A DNA stretch of 64,000 nucleotides from contig PLUM01000097.1 of assembly GCA_003165465.1 (NCBI GenBank), forward strand, positions 1 to 64,000. The letters are read 5' to 3'. Under the pieces are notes generated by a model. That model was not told the DNA's origin and did not search any database. It worked only from the letters and a program-made list of their open reading frames with translations. The position numbers and the translations under genes are program-made. The number at the start of each line of letters is the position of its first letter. The first letter of the stretch is position 1. Below, piece after piece: positions 42,203 through 51,205 of the stretch. This DNA comes from Acidobacteriota bacterium. Lineage in GTDB: Bacteria > Acidobacteriota > Terriglobia > Acidiferrales > UBA7541.

Positions 42203-43210
42203 GTGACGATTTTTCGACGGCTCAATCCTTTGCCCTCCATATTGCTCAGCGCAATCCTCGCGCTGCTATCCGCCACGGGCGTTCGCGCTCAGGCCGACAA
42301 GCTCATCGTGACGCACTATGCCGGCGCCCTGAACGGATTGCCCTACACCGTGGCGTTGGAGAAGGGCTATTTCAAGGACGCGGGAGTGAACATCACGGGC
42401 ATCATCGGAGGCGCGGGCGGCGGCAGCGGCGTGCGCAGCCTCCTGGCGGGCGGCTCGCTGTACGCGGAAGTCGCTCTGCCTGCGGCGATCACGGCGGCGC
42501 GGCAAGGGCTGGACATCAAGATCATCAATTCGTGCGGCGAGGGGTGGGACCAAATCTGGGTGACGCGGCCGGACGCTCCGCTCAACTCGGTGCAAGATCT
42601 TCGCGGCAAGCGAATCGCTTACTCGCGGCCGCGATCGGTCAGCGAAATGTTTATTTTGATGCTGCTCGAAAAGCAGGGCATGAAAAAATCCGACGTCCAG
42701 ATGATGGATGTGGGCGCGGACAGCGCGGGGATTACGGCTGTCGAAACCGGGGCCGCGGACCTCACGGTCATGACCGAACCGTTTTATTCCATGCAGATCC
42801 ATCAGGGCGGGAAATACAAAGTGGTTTTCTACGGCAAGGATGTCCTGCCGCCGATGACGCAGACGGTGGGCATCACGACGGGCGAATTCGCGAAATCGCA
42901 CGGAAAAGAGTTGCGCGCCATCATCGAGGCGCGCCGCAAGGGCGTGGAATTTATTTACGCGCATCCGGACGAAGCGGCCGCGATTCTTTCGAGCGCTTAC
43001 CATTTGCCGCTGGATGTGGCGAAGGACGCGCTCCAGACCAATTTGCAGAAATTCGGAAAGTGGTGGAGCGCCGGAAATTTCGACATGTCAGGCATGGGCG
43101 AAGTCGTGCACGCCATGAACATAACCGGCGAACTGAGCGGCACGGTGGACTGGAATTCCATGATCAGCCAGGATTTTCTGCCGCCCGATTTGCACCGCAA
43201 AATTCCCTGA
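42203..43210 (+). CDS. ABC transporter substrate-binding protein, NitT/TauT (NMT1) type
   Basis: A 335-residue secreted binding protein. A signal peptide (LNPLPSILLSAILALLSATGVRAQA) ends near residue 31. The mature part begins DKLIVTHYAGALNGLPYTVALEKGYFKDAGVNIT, the usual NMT1/TauA opening (short strand, then 'ekGyfk.aGl'), with GLDIKIINSC and DLRGKRIAYSRPRS as further family marks. The GTG at 42203 lies 8 bases after GGGGAG and is preferred to the earlier GTG at 42194. It supplies substrate to the ATPase and the two permeases that follow. Confidence 0.9.
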   Translation: MTIFRRLNPLPSILLSAILALLSATGVRAQADKLIVTHYAGALNGLPYTVALEKGYFKDAGVNITGIIGGAGGGSGVRSLLAGGSLYAEVALPAAITAARQGLDIKIINSCGEGWDQIWVTRPDAPLNSVQDLRGKRIAYSRPRSVSEMFILMLLEKQGMKKSDVQMMDVGADSAGITAVETGAADLTVMTEPFYSMQIHQGGKYKVVFYGKDVLPPMTQTVGITTGEFAKSHGKELRAIIEARRKGVEFIYAHPDEAAAILSSAYHLPLDVAKDALQTNLQKFGKWWSAGNFDMSGMGEVVHAMNITGELSGTVDWNSMISQDFLPPDLHRKIP

Positions 43211-43225
43211 CGCGAGACCAAACAT

Positions 43226-44050
43226 TTGGCCGACACAACGAGAATCGTGCACGCGCGCGCCCAGGGCCTGACGCGGGTCTATCCCGCGCGTGCCGGCCAG
43301 CCGCCTGTCAACGCTCTCGGGCCCATCGATCTCGATTTGTACAAGGGTGAGTTCCTCAGCATTGTCGGTCCTTCCGGCTGCGGAAAGTCAACGCTTCTCG
43401 AATTGCTTGCCGGCCTCGCCGCGCCGACCGCGGGAACGATTGAGTTTGAAGGGCGCGCGGTTCGCGATCAGGTTCCGGAAGGCGTGGGCGTTGTTTTTCA
43501 GGAGGATTCCAGTTTTCCGTGGCTCACGGTTTGGGACAACGTGGCATTTGGCCTGGAGAATGAAGGCGTCGATGCCGCAGAAATCAAGCGGCGCGCGGAT
43601 TTTGCCGTGGGCTTCATGGGACTGGCGGATTTCGCGAAGTCCTATCCCGCGCAACTCTCCGGCGGAATGCGCCAGCGCGTGTGCATCGCGCGCACGCTGG
43701 TGCTGCAGCCGCGCCTGATTCTGCTCGACGAGCCGTTTGCCGCGCTCGATCAGCAGACGCGACTGCTGATGGGCGATGAACTGCTTCGCTTATGGCGCGA
43801 AACGGGCGCGACCATTTTGCTGATCACCCACGCGCTCGACGAAGCCACGATGCTGTCCGATCGCGTAGCGGCGATGTCCGCGCGGCCCGGGCGATTGCTC
43901 GAAATTATTCCCACCGGCTGGCCCGCCGACCGCGATTCGCGCATTGTCGAGGACGCGCGGTTCGGCGCGATCACCGCGCGCCTGTGGACAATCCTGCGCG
44001 AAGAATCCATGAAAGCCATTGGCCGGACGGAATCCAGGGGACCGGCATGA
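43226..44050 (+). CDS. ABC transporter ATP-binding protein, NitT/TauT type
   Basis: A 274-residue ATPase (SsuB/TauB/NrtD group) powering the importer. Walker A is GPSGCGKST near residue 52, the Q-loop VVFQEDS near 93, signature LSGGMRQR near 146, Walker B LILLDEPFAALD near 165 and the switch His in LITHALDEA. A TTG start at 43226 is used, since the frame opens there and gives the right N-terminus; its binding site is weak, so coupling to the upstream gene 15 bases away is likely. Its stop overlaps the first permease start (ATGA). Confidence 0.93.
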   Translation: MADTTRIVHARAQGLTRVYPARAGQPPVNALGPIDLDLYKGEFLSIVGPSGCGKSTLLELLAGLAAPTAGTIEFEGRAVRDQVPEGVGVVFQEDSSFPWLTVWDNVAFGLENEGVDAAEIKRRADFAVGFMGLADFAKSYPAQLSGGMRQRVCIARTLVLQPRLILLDEPFAALDQQTRLLMGDELLRLWRETGATILLITHALDEATMLSDRVAAMSARPGRLLEIIPTGWPADRDSRIVEDARFGAITARLWTILREESMKAIGRTESRGPA

Positions 44051-44796
44051 CGCGCTACGGCTGGATACGTCTGGGAATCGTGGTCGGCGCGGGACTTGTC
44101 CTGGAAATCCTTTGCCGCGCGAATATCGTTTCACGATTGATCATGATTCCGCCGAGTGAAATGCTGGCCTCGGCGTGGAAGATTCTGGCGACCGGCGAAA
44201 TGAAGAACGATTTTTATTTTTCGCTCGTCAACATTGCGTTCGCGATCGCGCTGTCGGTTGTGGGCGGATTTTTGACGGGCCTCGCAATTTACAGCGTGCC
44301 GCTGTTGCGCTCGACGCTCGAACCGTTTCTCACTTCGTACTCCGCCGTGCCGCCCATTGTGTTCTATCCCATGCTGATCGTGATTTTTGGATTGAACCGC
44401 ATCCCGCAAATTATCATCGCCGTGATGTTCGGCCTCGTGCCCATGGCGATGAACACGATCAACGGTCTCTATCGCATTCGCCCCGTATTCCTGAAGGTGG
44501 GGCGCGTGCATCGCGTTTCGGCCCTCGCCTCCGTATTTCGCATCCAGCTTCCGGCGGCGGCGCCCTATCTGTTTGTCGGCGTCACGCTGGCGGTTTCTTA
44601 CAGCGTGATCGGAGTGATCAGTACGGAATTTATCTTGTCCGCGTCGGGAATCGGCCATCAAATTTCTTTCGCGTACGATAATTACGACAATCGCACCATG
44701 TACGGACTGGTTGTGCTGCTCTTGGCCATCGCCACCCTGCTGAATTCGACGCTGCGCTACTATTCGCAACGCATGTTGCAAAGGTGGGCGCGATGA
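44047..44796 (+). CDS. ABC transporter permease, NitT/TauT type (first)
   Basis: A 249-residue inner-membrane permease with six helices. The cytoplasmic EAA-like loop that contacts the ATPase lies at about 135-155 (NGLYRIRPVFLKVGRVHRVSALASVFRIQLPAAAPY). The start overlaps the ATPase stop by four bases; a longer open frame upstream to 43792 is an antisense-like extension inside the ATPase gene and is rejected. It is unusual only in being one of two permease genes; most NitT/TauT systems use a single permease as a homodimer. Confidence 0.92.
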   Translation: MTRYGWIRLGIVVGAGLVLEILCRANIVSRLIMIPPSEMLASAWKILATGEMKNDFYFSLVNIAFAIALSVVGGFLTGLAIYSVPLLRSTLEPFLTSYSAVPPIVFYPMLIVIFGLNRIPQIIIAVMFGLVPMAMNTINGLYRIRPVFLKVGRVHRVSALASVFRIQLPAAAPYLFVGVTLAVSYSVIGVISTEFILSASGIGHQISFAYDNYDNRTMYGLVVLLLAIATLLNSTLRYYSQRMLQRWAR

Positions 44797-45542
44797 ACAG
44801 GATGAACGTGCGCCGGGCGTTGTACACGGCGGCGTTCCTCGCCGCGCTCCTGATTCTTTGGCAGGCAATGTATGCCGCGTTCGGGCCAAGAGTGCTGACG
44901 CCTCCGTGGACCACGTTCGTCAATGCCTGGAACATGCTCCGGATGCCGGACTACTGGCCGGACATCGCGGAATCGGTTCGCGCGTTTCTCATCGCGCTCG
45001 CGATTGCATTCGGGCTTGGGATGGTTGGCGGCCTTCTGATCGGCGTGTGGCGCGCGTGCGCCGAAGTCTTTGAACCACTGCTCGTCAATATCAATACGGT
45101 TCCGAAGGTCGCGCTGTATCCCGTGATTTTGCTTATTTTTGGTTTGGGCATGTGGTCGAAGGTGGTCTTCGGCGCGCTGCACGGCGTGATTCCCATCATG
45201 ATTTCCACGATTGGCGCGGTCCGAAACGTCAATCCCATTTACGTGCGCTGCGGACGGACCATGCACCTCACGCGCGGGCAAATGCTTCGCCGCATCTGGG
45301 TGCCCGCGTGCGTCCCGGAAATATTTTCCGGCCTGCGGCTGGGATTTTCGCTGACCCTCCTGGGCACGATCTTCGGAGAATTTTTCGCTTCGCAGAAGGG
45401 CGTCGGTTTTCTGCTGATGAACGCGATCGACTTGCGCAATATCCCCACGATCATGTCGCTCATCCTGATCCTGGTGGTTTTCGCGGTCGTCGCCAATTCC
45501 GCGCTCCTGGCCGTCGATCGGAAGCTGCATCGCCAGGCATGA
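44793..45542 (+). CDS. ABC transporter permease, NitT/TauT type (second)
   Basis: A second 249-residue permease, equal in length to the first but clearly different in sequence (helix 1 RRALYTAAFLAALLILWQAM; EAA-like loop AVRNVNPIYVRCGRTMHLTRGQMLRRIWVPACVPEI). The start ATG at 44793 overlaps the previous stop (ATGA). The pair probably forms a heterodimeric channel. This is the last gene of the operon; the convergent YcxB-like gene ends 11 bases beyond. Confidence 0.92.
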   Translation: MNRMNVRRALYTAAFLAALLILWQAMYAAFGPRVLTPPWTTFVNAWNMLRMPDYWPDIAESVRAFLIALAIAFGLGMVGGLLIGVWRACAEVFEPLLVNINTVPKVALYPVILLIFGLGMWSKVVFGALHGVIPIMISTIGAVRNVNPIYVRCGRTMHLTRGQMLRRIWVPACVPEIFSGLRLGFSLTLLGTIFGEFFASQKGVGFLLMNAIDLRNIPTIMSLILILVVFAVVANSALLAVDRKLHRQA

Positions 45543-45553
45543 GCGCATGCTTC

Positions 45554-46048
45554 TCACGCATTTTCAAAACGTAATCCGCTAAGTCTGCGAAGCTCCTGTA
45601 TCTGCTCGTTGTTCAGATACTTCTTGCCGAACATAAAAATTGTGCCTCCTGAAGAAAGCATGATGACCCGTTCGTCCTCACCCTTCAGTTGCACACCTGG
45701 CCATCGGATGCGCCAGCTACACACATCACCCGTCACTTCAAAACCATCCTCATTTACGTCGGCTTTAAACTTTTTACCAGCCAGCCCAGCACCGTGGAAT
45801 GCTCGGCGAAAGTGCCTCGCGGGGAAGAAATTCCCAACTCCGTAATAAATCGACATCGCTCCTATGGCCGCGAGCAGAATCGGTTCCCAATTAGGAGATC
45901 GTTCGACCCACGCAACGGCAATTAAAAATAAACCCAGGAAAATCCACGTGACTCCGCGCTCAACACGCTTGCGACCAAGCTTGAGTTTGAAATAGAGAAT
46001 CTGGGATGCAACGTATTCATCGGCTGTGATTTCGTATTCAAAGTGCAT
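45554..46048 (-). CDS. YcxB-like membrane protein
   Basis: A 164-residue protein opening MHFEYEITADEYVASQILYFK, followed by two hydrophobic helices (WIFLGLFLIAVAWVE and ILLAAIGAMSIYYGVGNFF) and a C-terminal beta-rich domain with WRIRWPGVQLKGEDERVIMLSSGGTIFMFGKKYL. The layout and the last segment match the YcxB-like C-terminal family of small membrane proteins of unknown role. It is somewhat AT-richer than its neighbours. It is a single gene convergent with the ABC operon. Confidence 0.75.
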   Translation of the reverse strand: MHFEYEITADEYVASQILYFKLKLGRKRVERGVTWIFLGLFLIAVAWVERSPNWEPILLAAIGAMSIYYGVGNFFPARHFRRAFHGAGLAGKKFKADVNEDGFEVTGDVCSWRIRWPGVQLKGEDERVIMLSSGGTIFMFGKKYLNNEQIQELRRLSGLRFENA

Positions 46049-46127
46049 ATGCGTCTATATATAGCATGGACCAGCTAGAGATACCGATGTTCATTCGCCC
46101 ATGCTATCCTCCCTCCAAGGAACCGCA

Positions 46128-46952
46128 ATGCGAATTCTGAAAGCCTGGTGGCTGCTTGGCTGTGCGTTTATTTTGGTGGGCGTGGCCTACGCCTATCAGG
46201 CGCCGTTTCGCGAATATCCTTCTGTGGAGTATGGCATGCAGCCGCTTCCTCCCGATTATCAGGAAAAAACGGAATTTGCATTTGCGCGGCTGATGTATCC
46301 GCCGGGATGGAATGACGGCTACCGCGGCCGCTTCGATGGCGACTGGCGCAAGGGACTTTCCCTATGGACGCAGGACTATCCTCCGGCGGACCGTGCCTTC
46401 TCCCAGGCCGTGCGCCGGTTGACGCGCATCCACACGCGCTCGGTTGAGGAGTGCGTGAATCTGGACGACGGCGACGAGGTCTACAACTGGCCGTTTCTGT
46501 ATGCCGTGCAGGTGGGCGAGTGGGGCCCGACCGATCGCCAGATGCTGAAGCTGCGCGAATACCTCTTGCGCGGCGGATTTTTCATGGCCGACGATTTTCA
46601 TGGGCCACTCGAATGGCAGGTGTTCGAGGAGCGGATCAAAAAAGTTTTCCCGGACCGCCCCATCGTGGAAATTCCCAACAACGATCCGATTTTTCACACC
46701 ATGTTTGATCTGGACGACCGTTACCGCATCACGGGCGCCGAGCATCTGCGCCTTGGCTACAAGAATGGCGGCATTGACGCGCACTGGCGCGGAATTTACG
46801 ATGATCACGGCCGCGTGATGGTGGCCATCTCGTTTAATTCCGACATCGGCGATTCCTGGGAATGGTCGAACGAGCCGGGCTATCCGCAGAAATTTTCCGA
46901 CCTGGGCATGCGCATCGGCGTGAATTACGTGATTTACGCGATGACGCATTGA
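46128..46952 (+). CDS. DUF4159 domain protein
   Basis: A 274-residue exported or membrane-anchored protein. After an N-terminal hydrophobic segment (WWLLGCAFILVGVAYAY) comes the DUF4159 core: TEFAFARLMYPPGWNDGY, then LTRIHTRSVEECVNLDDGDEVYNWPFLYAVQVGEW, LREYLLRGGFFMADDFHG and the final GMRIGVNYVIYAMTH. DUF4159 has a flavodoxin/glutamine-amidotransferase-like fold and often accompanies MoxR/VWA systems, but here it stands alone. AAGGAAC lies before the ATG at 46128. The function is unknown. Confidence 0.85.
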   Translation: MRILKAWWLLGCAFILVGVAYAYQAPFREYPSVEYGMQPLPPDYQEKTEFAFARLMYPPGWNDGYRGRFDGDWRKGLSLWTQDYPPADRAFSQAVRRLTRIHTRSVEECVNLDDGDEVYNWPFLYAVQVGEWGPTDRQMLKLREYLLRGGFFMADDFHGPLEWQVFEERIKKVFPDRPIVEIPNNDPIFHTMFDLDDRYRITGAEHLRLGYKNGGIDAHWRGIYDDHGRVMVAISFNSDIGDSWEWSNEPGYPQKFSDLGMRIGVNYVIYAMTH

Positions 46953-46974
46953 TTCGCGCGCATCGGGGATTTTA

Positions 46975-47046
46975 GTAGCGCGGGCTTCAGTCTGCGGAAG
47001 TTAGTCCTTGCAAGAACTAAACCCCGCAGGCTAAAGCCCGCGCTAC
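46975..47046. repeat. REP pair, GTAGCGCGGGC type
   Basis: Closely similar to 19437-19508, between the convergent DUF4159 and propeller genes; it ends 8 bases before the propeller stop. Confidence 0.88.
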
Positions 47047-47053
47047 TGGCCTG

Positions 47054-48091
47054 CTACTTGCCAACGACGATGACGACGAACGTATTCGGAAGCACGTCGT
47101 TGTGCGTCGAGCCGTGCCCGTGCCTCGCCGTGATGAGAATCGCGTTGTGCGTTTTCGAATCCACGGTCATGGTGCGGGCGCCCGATTGCGTGTCGAGTTC
47201 CTCCAGCACCTTGAAGCTTTCCGGCGAATCCTCGTGAATGATGGTGAGAGTGCCCGAACCGCCGGCGGATGCGAAGGCGTTTCCCGTCTCCGGATCGAAG
47301 CCCGCGCCATCGGTGCCCGCGCCCGTGCGTAACGCGGCAATTACTTTGCCGTTGTCCGCGTTCATGACGACCATTCGCTGGTTATCGCATGCGGAAAACA
47401 GGCGGCGGTTTTTCCGATCGATCGCGAGGCCGGAAGGCCCCGTGCCCTGCACGAGCGGCCAGCGATGCGTAACCTTCAGCGTCTGCGCATCGACCTCCAC
47501 GATCTCGTCCTTGTCCGTGATGTTGACGTAGACCTTGCCGTTGCCGTCGGAGACGGTGGCTTCCGGCTGTCCCCCGAGCGCTACGGTGCCCGCGACAGTG
47601 CCTTCCTTGGCGTTAATCACTGTGGCGTTGGCGCTGCTGCTGTTCATGACGAAGACGCGCTTAGTCGCGGATTCGTAGGTAAACGAATCGGGATCCTTGC
47701 CTGCCTTGACGCTCCCGATTTTTGCCAAAGTTTTGAGGTCGATAATGGCCACCGCGCCCGCGTCGCCATTCATCGCGTAGCCTCGCCCGAATTCAGGCAG
47801 CGGCAGCAGGCCGGAAGTTCCCTCGAGGCCGGTCACTTTGCCCACGACCGCACCGGTATCGACGTTCACGACATCAATGTGATTTTCCCGGCCGATGTAC
47901 GCGAGACGCGCTTCGCTATCCATCGTTACGTAGTCCCAACCTTCCGTGCCGCCAATCGTGATTTTTTTCACGATGTGGTAGCCGGACCCGTCCGGACGTG
48001 CCGGCAAAGCGTGCGCGAATCCCGCCAGCAACAGAGAAACCGCGAGGCCCAGAGTCGCACCTGTAATGATTGATTTGTTTTTGCAACGCAT
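47054..48091 (-). CDS. Secreted YncE-like beta-propeller protein (1)
   Basis: A 345-residue protein with a signal peptide (ITGATLGLAVSLLLAGFAHALP). It has repeated units of about 42 residues, each with a strand pattern such as RLAYIGRENHIDVVNVDTGAVVGKV, KRVFVMNSSSANATVINAKEGTVAGTV and RRLFSACDNQRMVVMNADNGKVIAAL, which fold into a seven-bladed YncE/surface-antigen-type propeller. No enzyme motif is seen. AAAGGGAGG precedes the ATG at 48091. It follows two relatives on the same strand; the gap to the second is 66 bases, so they may be one operon. Confidence 0.83.
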   Translation of the reverse strand: MRCKNKSIITGATLGLAVSLLLAGFAHALPARPDGSGYHIVKKITIGGTEGWDYVTMDSEARLAYIGRENHIDVVNVDTGAVVGKVTGLEGTSGLLPLPEFGRGYAMNGDAGAVAIIDLKTLAKIGSVKAGKDPDSFTYESATKRVFVMNSSSANATVINAKEGTVAGTVALGGQPEATVSDGNGKVYVNITDKDEIVEVDAQTLKVTHRWPLVQGTGPSGLAIDRKNRRLFSACDNQRMVVMNADNGKVIAALRTGAGTDGAGFDPETGNAFASAGGSGTLTIIHEDSPESFKVLEELDTQSGARTMTVDSKTHNAILITARHGHGSTHNDVLPNTFVVIVVGK

Positions 48092-48157
48092 GTTGTTCCG
48101 TCCTCCCTTTTCGATTCTTTCCACAAATGTTTCCATTGTAAAACTCGTCCGCGCGCT

Positions 48158-49204
48158 TCAGTCCTGCAAAGTATAGATCCTGACCTCGGCATTCGTGTTG
48201 GCCCCTGCCGGAACCGCCAGGTAGAAGCGGTCAAAACCTTTCCCTTGCCTTCCAAAGTATCCCGCCGTGCCCGCGCCGAGAACCGTGGGAATTTTGGCGA
48301 GCAGAGTGTAGTGATCGGGATCGGTCTGCTGATGCACCCAGATGGAACCTTCGCGGCCCGCCACGTAGACACGCTTGTGCTCCGCGCTGTAATACAGGTC
48401 GTCCGTATCCTGAACCGTGGGCGTGGACGCGACCAATTTGCCCGTGGCCGTGTCGAATACGGAGATCGTCGCCGGTTCCCGCGTGCCGACGATCACGCGA
48501 TGGTTGCCCTCGTCGAGAGCCATGGGGAAGTTCTGGCCAGAGGCCACCGTCCATCGAGTGAGTTCTTTTGTGGTGCGGTTGATGGCCACAATCTGTTTCA
48601 GATCCGGGACGTTCACGTACATGTTGGGGCCGTTCTTTTCCAGTTGAAACGATTCCGGCTCGCCGCCGAGTTTGTAGACTTCATCCAAGCGCTTGTTGGT
48701 CATGGCGTCCACCGCGGCGATTGCGGCGTTCTTTTCGCTGTCGCCGCAGCCGACGTAGACGCGCTTGGTCGCCGCGTCGTAGCGCAGGTTATCGGCGCCG
48801 CCCTCGAAATTCAGCGTGGTGATGAGTTTGTACGAGTCGCCGTCGTAGATGTAGACCTTGCCCTTCTCGCTGGCCACGAACAGTTTGTTGGCCTCGGGAG
48901 AAAAGACCACGCCCTGCGGATTCGGAACTCCGGTGATTTCATGGGCACGCGTTCCCTGAAAAAGATCGATGATCTCCACCGTGCCATTGCCCAATGCCGA
49001 AACAATTATTTTTCCTTTGCCGGAAGCAAAATGGTCGAAGCGCCCCTTTACGCCTTCGAGCGGAACCGCCCCGGTCAAAACCATGGGCGGAGTGCTTTCA
49101 GCCGCGGGAGCAGTGGCCTGAGGAGCGGTCGTTTGAATGCCCTGGCATGACGTGAGCGCGATGGCGAGTGCCACTAAGCTGCCAATACCGAAAAACTTTT
49201 TCAT
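48158..49204 (-). CDS. YncE-like beta-propeller lipoprotein (2)
   Basis: A 348-residue paralogue-type propeller. It starts with a lipobox signal (IALTSCQ, Cys near residue 20), so it is probably lipid-anchored. Units such as GTVEIIDLFQGTRAHEITG, NKLFVASEKGKVYIYDGDSYKLI and KRVYVGCGDSEKNAAIAAVDA show the propeller repeat; MALDEGNHRVIVGTREPATISVFD marks a later blade. GGAGG lies upstream of the ATG at 49204. It is the middle gene of three in a row. Confidence 0.83.
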   Translation of the reverse strand: MKKFFGIGSLVALAIALTSCQGIQTTAPQATAPAAESTPPMVLTGAVPLEGVKGRFDHFASGKGKIIVSALGNGTVEIIDLFQGTRAHEITGVPNPQGVVFSPEANKLFVASEKGKVYIYDGDSYKLITTLNFEGGADNLRYDAATKRVYVGCGDSEKNAAIAAVDAMTNKRLDEVYKLGGEPESFQLEKNGPNMYVNVPDLKQIVAINRTTKELTRWTVASGQNFPMALDEGNHRVIVGTREPATISVFDTATGKLVASTPTVQDTDDLYYSAEHKRVYVAGREGSIWVHQQTDPDHYTLLAKIPTVLGAGTAGYFGRQGKGFDRFYLAVPAGANTNAEVRIYTLQD

Positions 49205-49288
49205 CGTATCCTCCAAAGGAATTAAATCCAATCCGGTGCGGAGCCGATTCTATTCTCATATTACAAAGAGCAAAGCGAATGCTTTTCA

Positions 49289-49366
49289 GTGGCACAGGCT
49301 TCAGCCTGTGTGGTTTTGATTTGTAGCAAGCTAAAGTCAAAGAACACAGGCTGAAGCCTGTGCCAC
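49289..49366. repeat. REP pair, GTGGCACAGGC type
   Basis: Same family as 6395-6473, between the second and third propeller genes; it would form hairpins in a shared transcript. Confidence 0.88.
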
Positions 49367-49401
49367 TCAAACCCTTTATTCCTGTACCCTCATTGCGCCG
49401 A

Positions 49402-50454
49402 TCAAGGCTGCACTTCGTATACCAGCACCTGCGCGGGCTGTCCTCCAAAGGGTGGAGCAGGTACAAATAAACGATTGAGCGCCGGCGCGAAATACGAAGT
49501 GGCGGAGCCGGGCACGCTGGGAATCTTTGCGACGAGCGCATAGTGGTCCGCATCGCGCTGCTCGAAGACACCGACGACGCCTTCCACGGCGGACATGTAA
49601 ATGCGCTTGTGAGCGGCGTCATACCAGAGGTCATCGCTGCCATCGGGCGCTTCCACGCTGGTCACCACTTTGCCCGATTTCGAGTCCAGAACCACGAGCG
49701 CGGGAGGATTCCGGCTGGCGATAAAAAGTCGCTGATCCTTCTCATCGAAAGCCATGGGGAAAAGCGCCTTGAAGCCCGGCACCTGCCATTTGTCCATCAC
49801 GCGGCGGTGATTTGTATCCGCCACCGCAATGTAGCCCAGCTCATTGATATTGACGAACACGCGAAACGAGCCGGGGGTCGTATCCACCTGGAACGACTCG
49901 GGGTGGGCCTCCAAAAGAATTTCGGACAGCGGCTTGCCGCTGGCGCTCATGACGCGAAGCGCCGAAGTCGCTCCCTCGCCATAGCCCAACATGACGGTTC
50001 CACCCGCGCCGCCATAGCGCGGGTTTCCCGGAACATAGCGGAGATTATCGGCATTCTCCAGATCCGTCATGCTGCGGACCAGCGCGTACGTCGTGCCGTC
50101 GTAAATATTCAGAAAATTCAATTCGCCATCGGCGACAAAAATCAGGTTGGTATCCGGCACGTACAGCGAGGCCTGCGCCATCGAAAATCCGGGGATGGTG
50201 TGCAGCACTTTTCCGGCGGTTAAATCGATGACCTCGACCGTTCCGTTGCCCAGGCCGGACAAAAAGTACCGATTGCCTTTGACGTCCACGGACTGGTGAT
50301 CGATGCGTCCTTGAAAACTGCGGGGCAAGGGGATTTTCTGGACGAGCTTCAAGGGTTGGGACTGGGGCTGCGGCTTATCCTGCGCCCGAGCCAAGGGTAG
50401 CCAGCAAAGCCCTGCAAGGAAAATAACGGATTTCAGAAGGTTCGAGAGTTTCAC
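49402..50454 (-). CDS. Secreted YncE-like beta-propeller protein (3)
   Basis: A 350-residue protein with a GTG start, AGAGGAAA upstream and a signal peptide (LLKSVIFLAGLCWLPLARAQ). The blades include GNGTVEVIDLTAGKVLHTIPG (very like gene 2), LIFVADGELNFLNIYDGTTYAL and RLFIASRNPPALVVLDSKSGKVVTSV. The shared phrase around GNGTVEVIDL and the similar DxKNRY/EALDExNxR positions make it a diverged paralogue of the two downstream genes. No ligand or enzyme site is identified. The 245 bases upstream of it show no other gene. Confidence 0.83.
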   Translation of the reverse strand: MKLSNLLKSVIFLAGLCWLPLARAQDKPQPQSQPLKLVQKIPLPRSFQGRIDHQSVDVKGNRYFLSGLGNGTVEVIDLTAGKVLHTIPGFSMAQASLYVPDTNLIFVADGELNFLNIYDGTTYALVRSMTDLENADNLRYVPGNPRYGGAGGTVMLGYGEGATSALRVMSASGKPLSEILLEAHPESFQVDTTPGSFRVFVNINELGYIAVADTNHRRVMDKWQVPGFKALFPMAFDEKDQRLFIASRNPPALVVLDSKSGKVVTSVEAPDGSDDLWYDAAHKRIYMSAVEGVVGVFEQRDADHYALVAKIPSVPGSATSYFAPALNRLFVPAPPFGGQPAQVLVYEVQP

Positions 50455-50699
50455 GGATTTCCTCTTTTACGCCGCAGCCCGTTGCAATGCATCCTGCCGG
50501 CATAACTTCATTCAAACAATTGGGAAAGGATTGTACCTGGACAACGGCCACCCCGCCGCATACAGACAGGCTGTGTATCACTTCAATCGCTACTGCCGCA
50601 AGAACAATTTAGCTTGCCCCGCCACTACGTTGACTTGGGTTTACAGATGCTTGTAGGATGCGGGTCTCATCGCATGGTCGATGCCTGGAGGAAATCTCA

Positions 50700-51197
50700 A
50701 TGTCCCACATTCGGTTTTCTGTATTGGCTGTTGCAACGCTCGCGCTGGTGGGCGCGTTCTCGATGACCGCGCTTTCGCAAGACCTGCTCACGCAAAAAGT
50801 GATCTCGGTCGACATGGCGCAAACCATGGCGCAGACGGCCGTCGCGCAGTGCCGCGCGAACGGCTACCGCGTCACCGCAACCGTCCTCGACAACGGCGGC
50901 AACGTCAAGTTGGTGCTCCGCGATGACGGCGCGAGCATTGGTTCGCTCGACATTAGTCACCGCAAGGCTTATTCGGCGCTGATTTTCCGGAGGACTACCG
51001 CCGAATCGATCAAGGTATTCGGGGCCATGACGCCTTCGCCGAACATTGCGGGCACCGTGATGCTGGCGGGCGGCGTTCCAATCAAGGCCGGAACGGAGAC
51101 GATTGGCGCGATTGGCGTCAGCGGCGCGCCCGGCGGCGATAAGGACGAAGTCTGCGCGGATGCCGGCATCGCGAAAATTGCCGACAAACTGAAGTAA
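50700..51197 (+). CDS. Secreted GlcG/HbpS-like (DUF336) protein
   Basis: A 165-residue protein of the heme-degrading/cobalamin-adduct-type GlcG/HbpS family. After a signal peptide (VLAVATLALVGAFSMTALSQ) the core reads AQTMAQTAVAQCRANGYRVTATVLDNGGNVKLVLRDDGA, HRKAYSALIFRRTTAESI and GGVPIKAGTETIGAIGVSGAPGGDKDEVCADAGI, the standard family order. HbpS binds heme; PduO-C relatives act with cobalamin adenosylation. Export here favours heme or redox sensing in the periplasm. GGAGGAAAT precedes the ATG at 50700. Confidence 0.88.
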   Translation: MSHIRFSVLAVATLALVGAFSMTALSQDLLTQKVISVDMAQTMAQTAVAQCRANGYRVTATVLDNGGNVKLVLRDDGASIGSLDISHRKAYSALIFRRTTAESIKVFGAMTPSPNIAGTVMLAGGVPIKAGTETIGAIGVSGAPGGDKDEVCADAGIAKIADKLK

Positions 51198-51205
51198 AAC
51201 AACCA

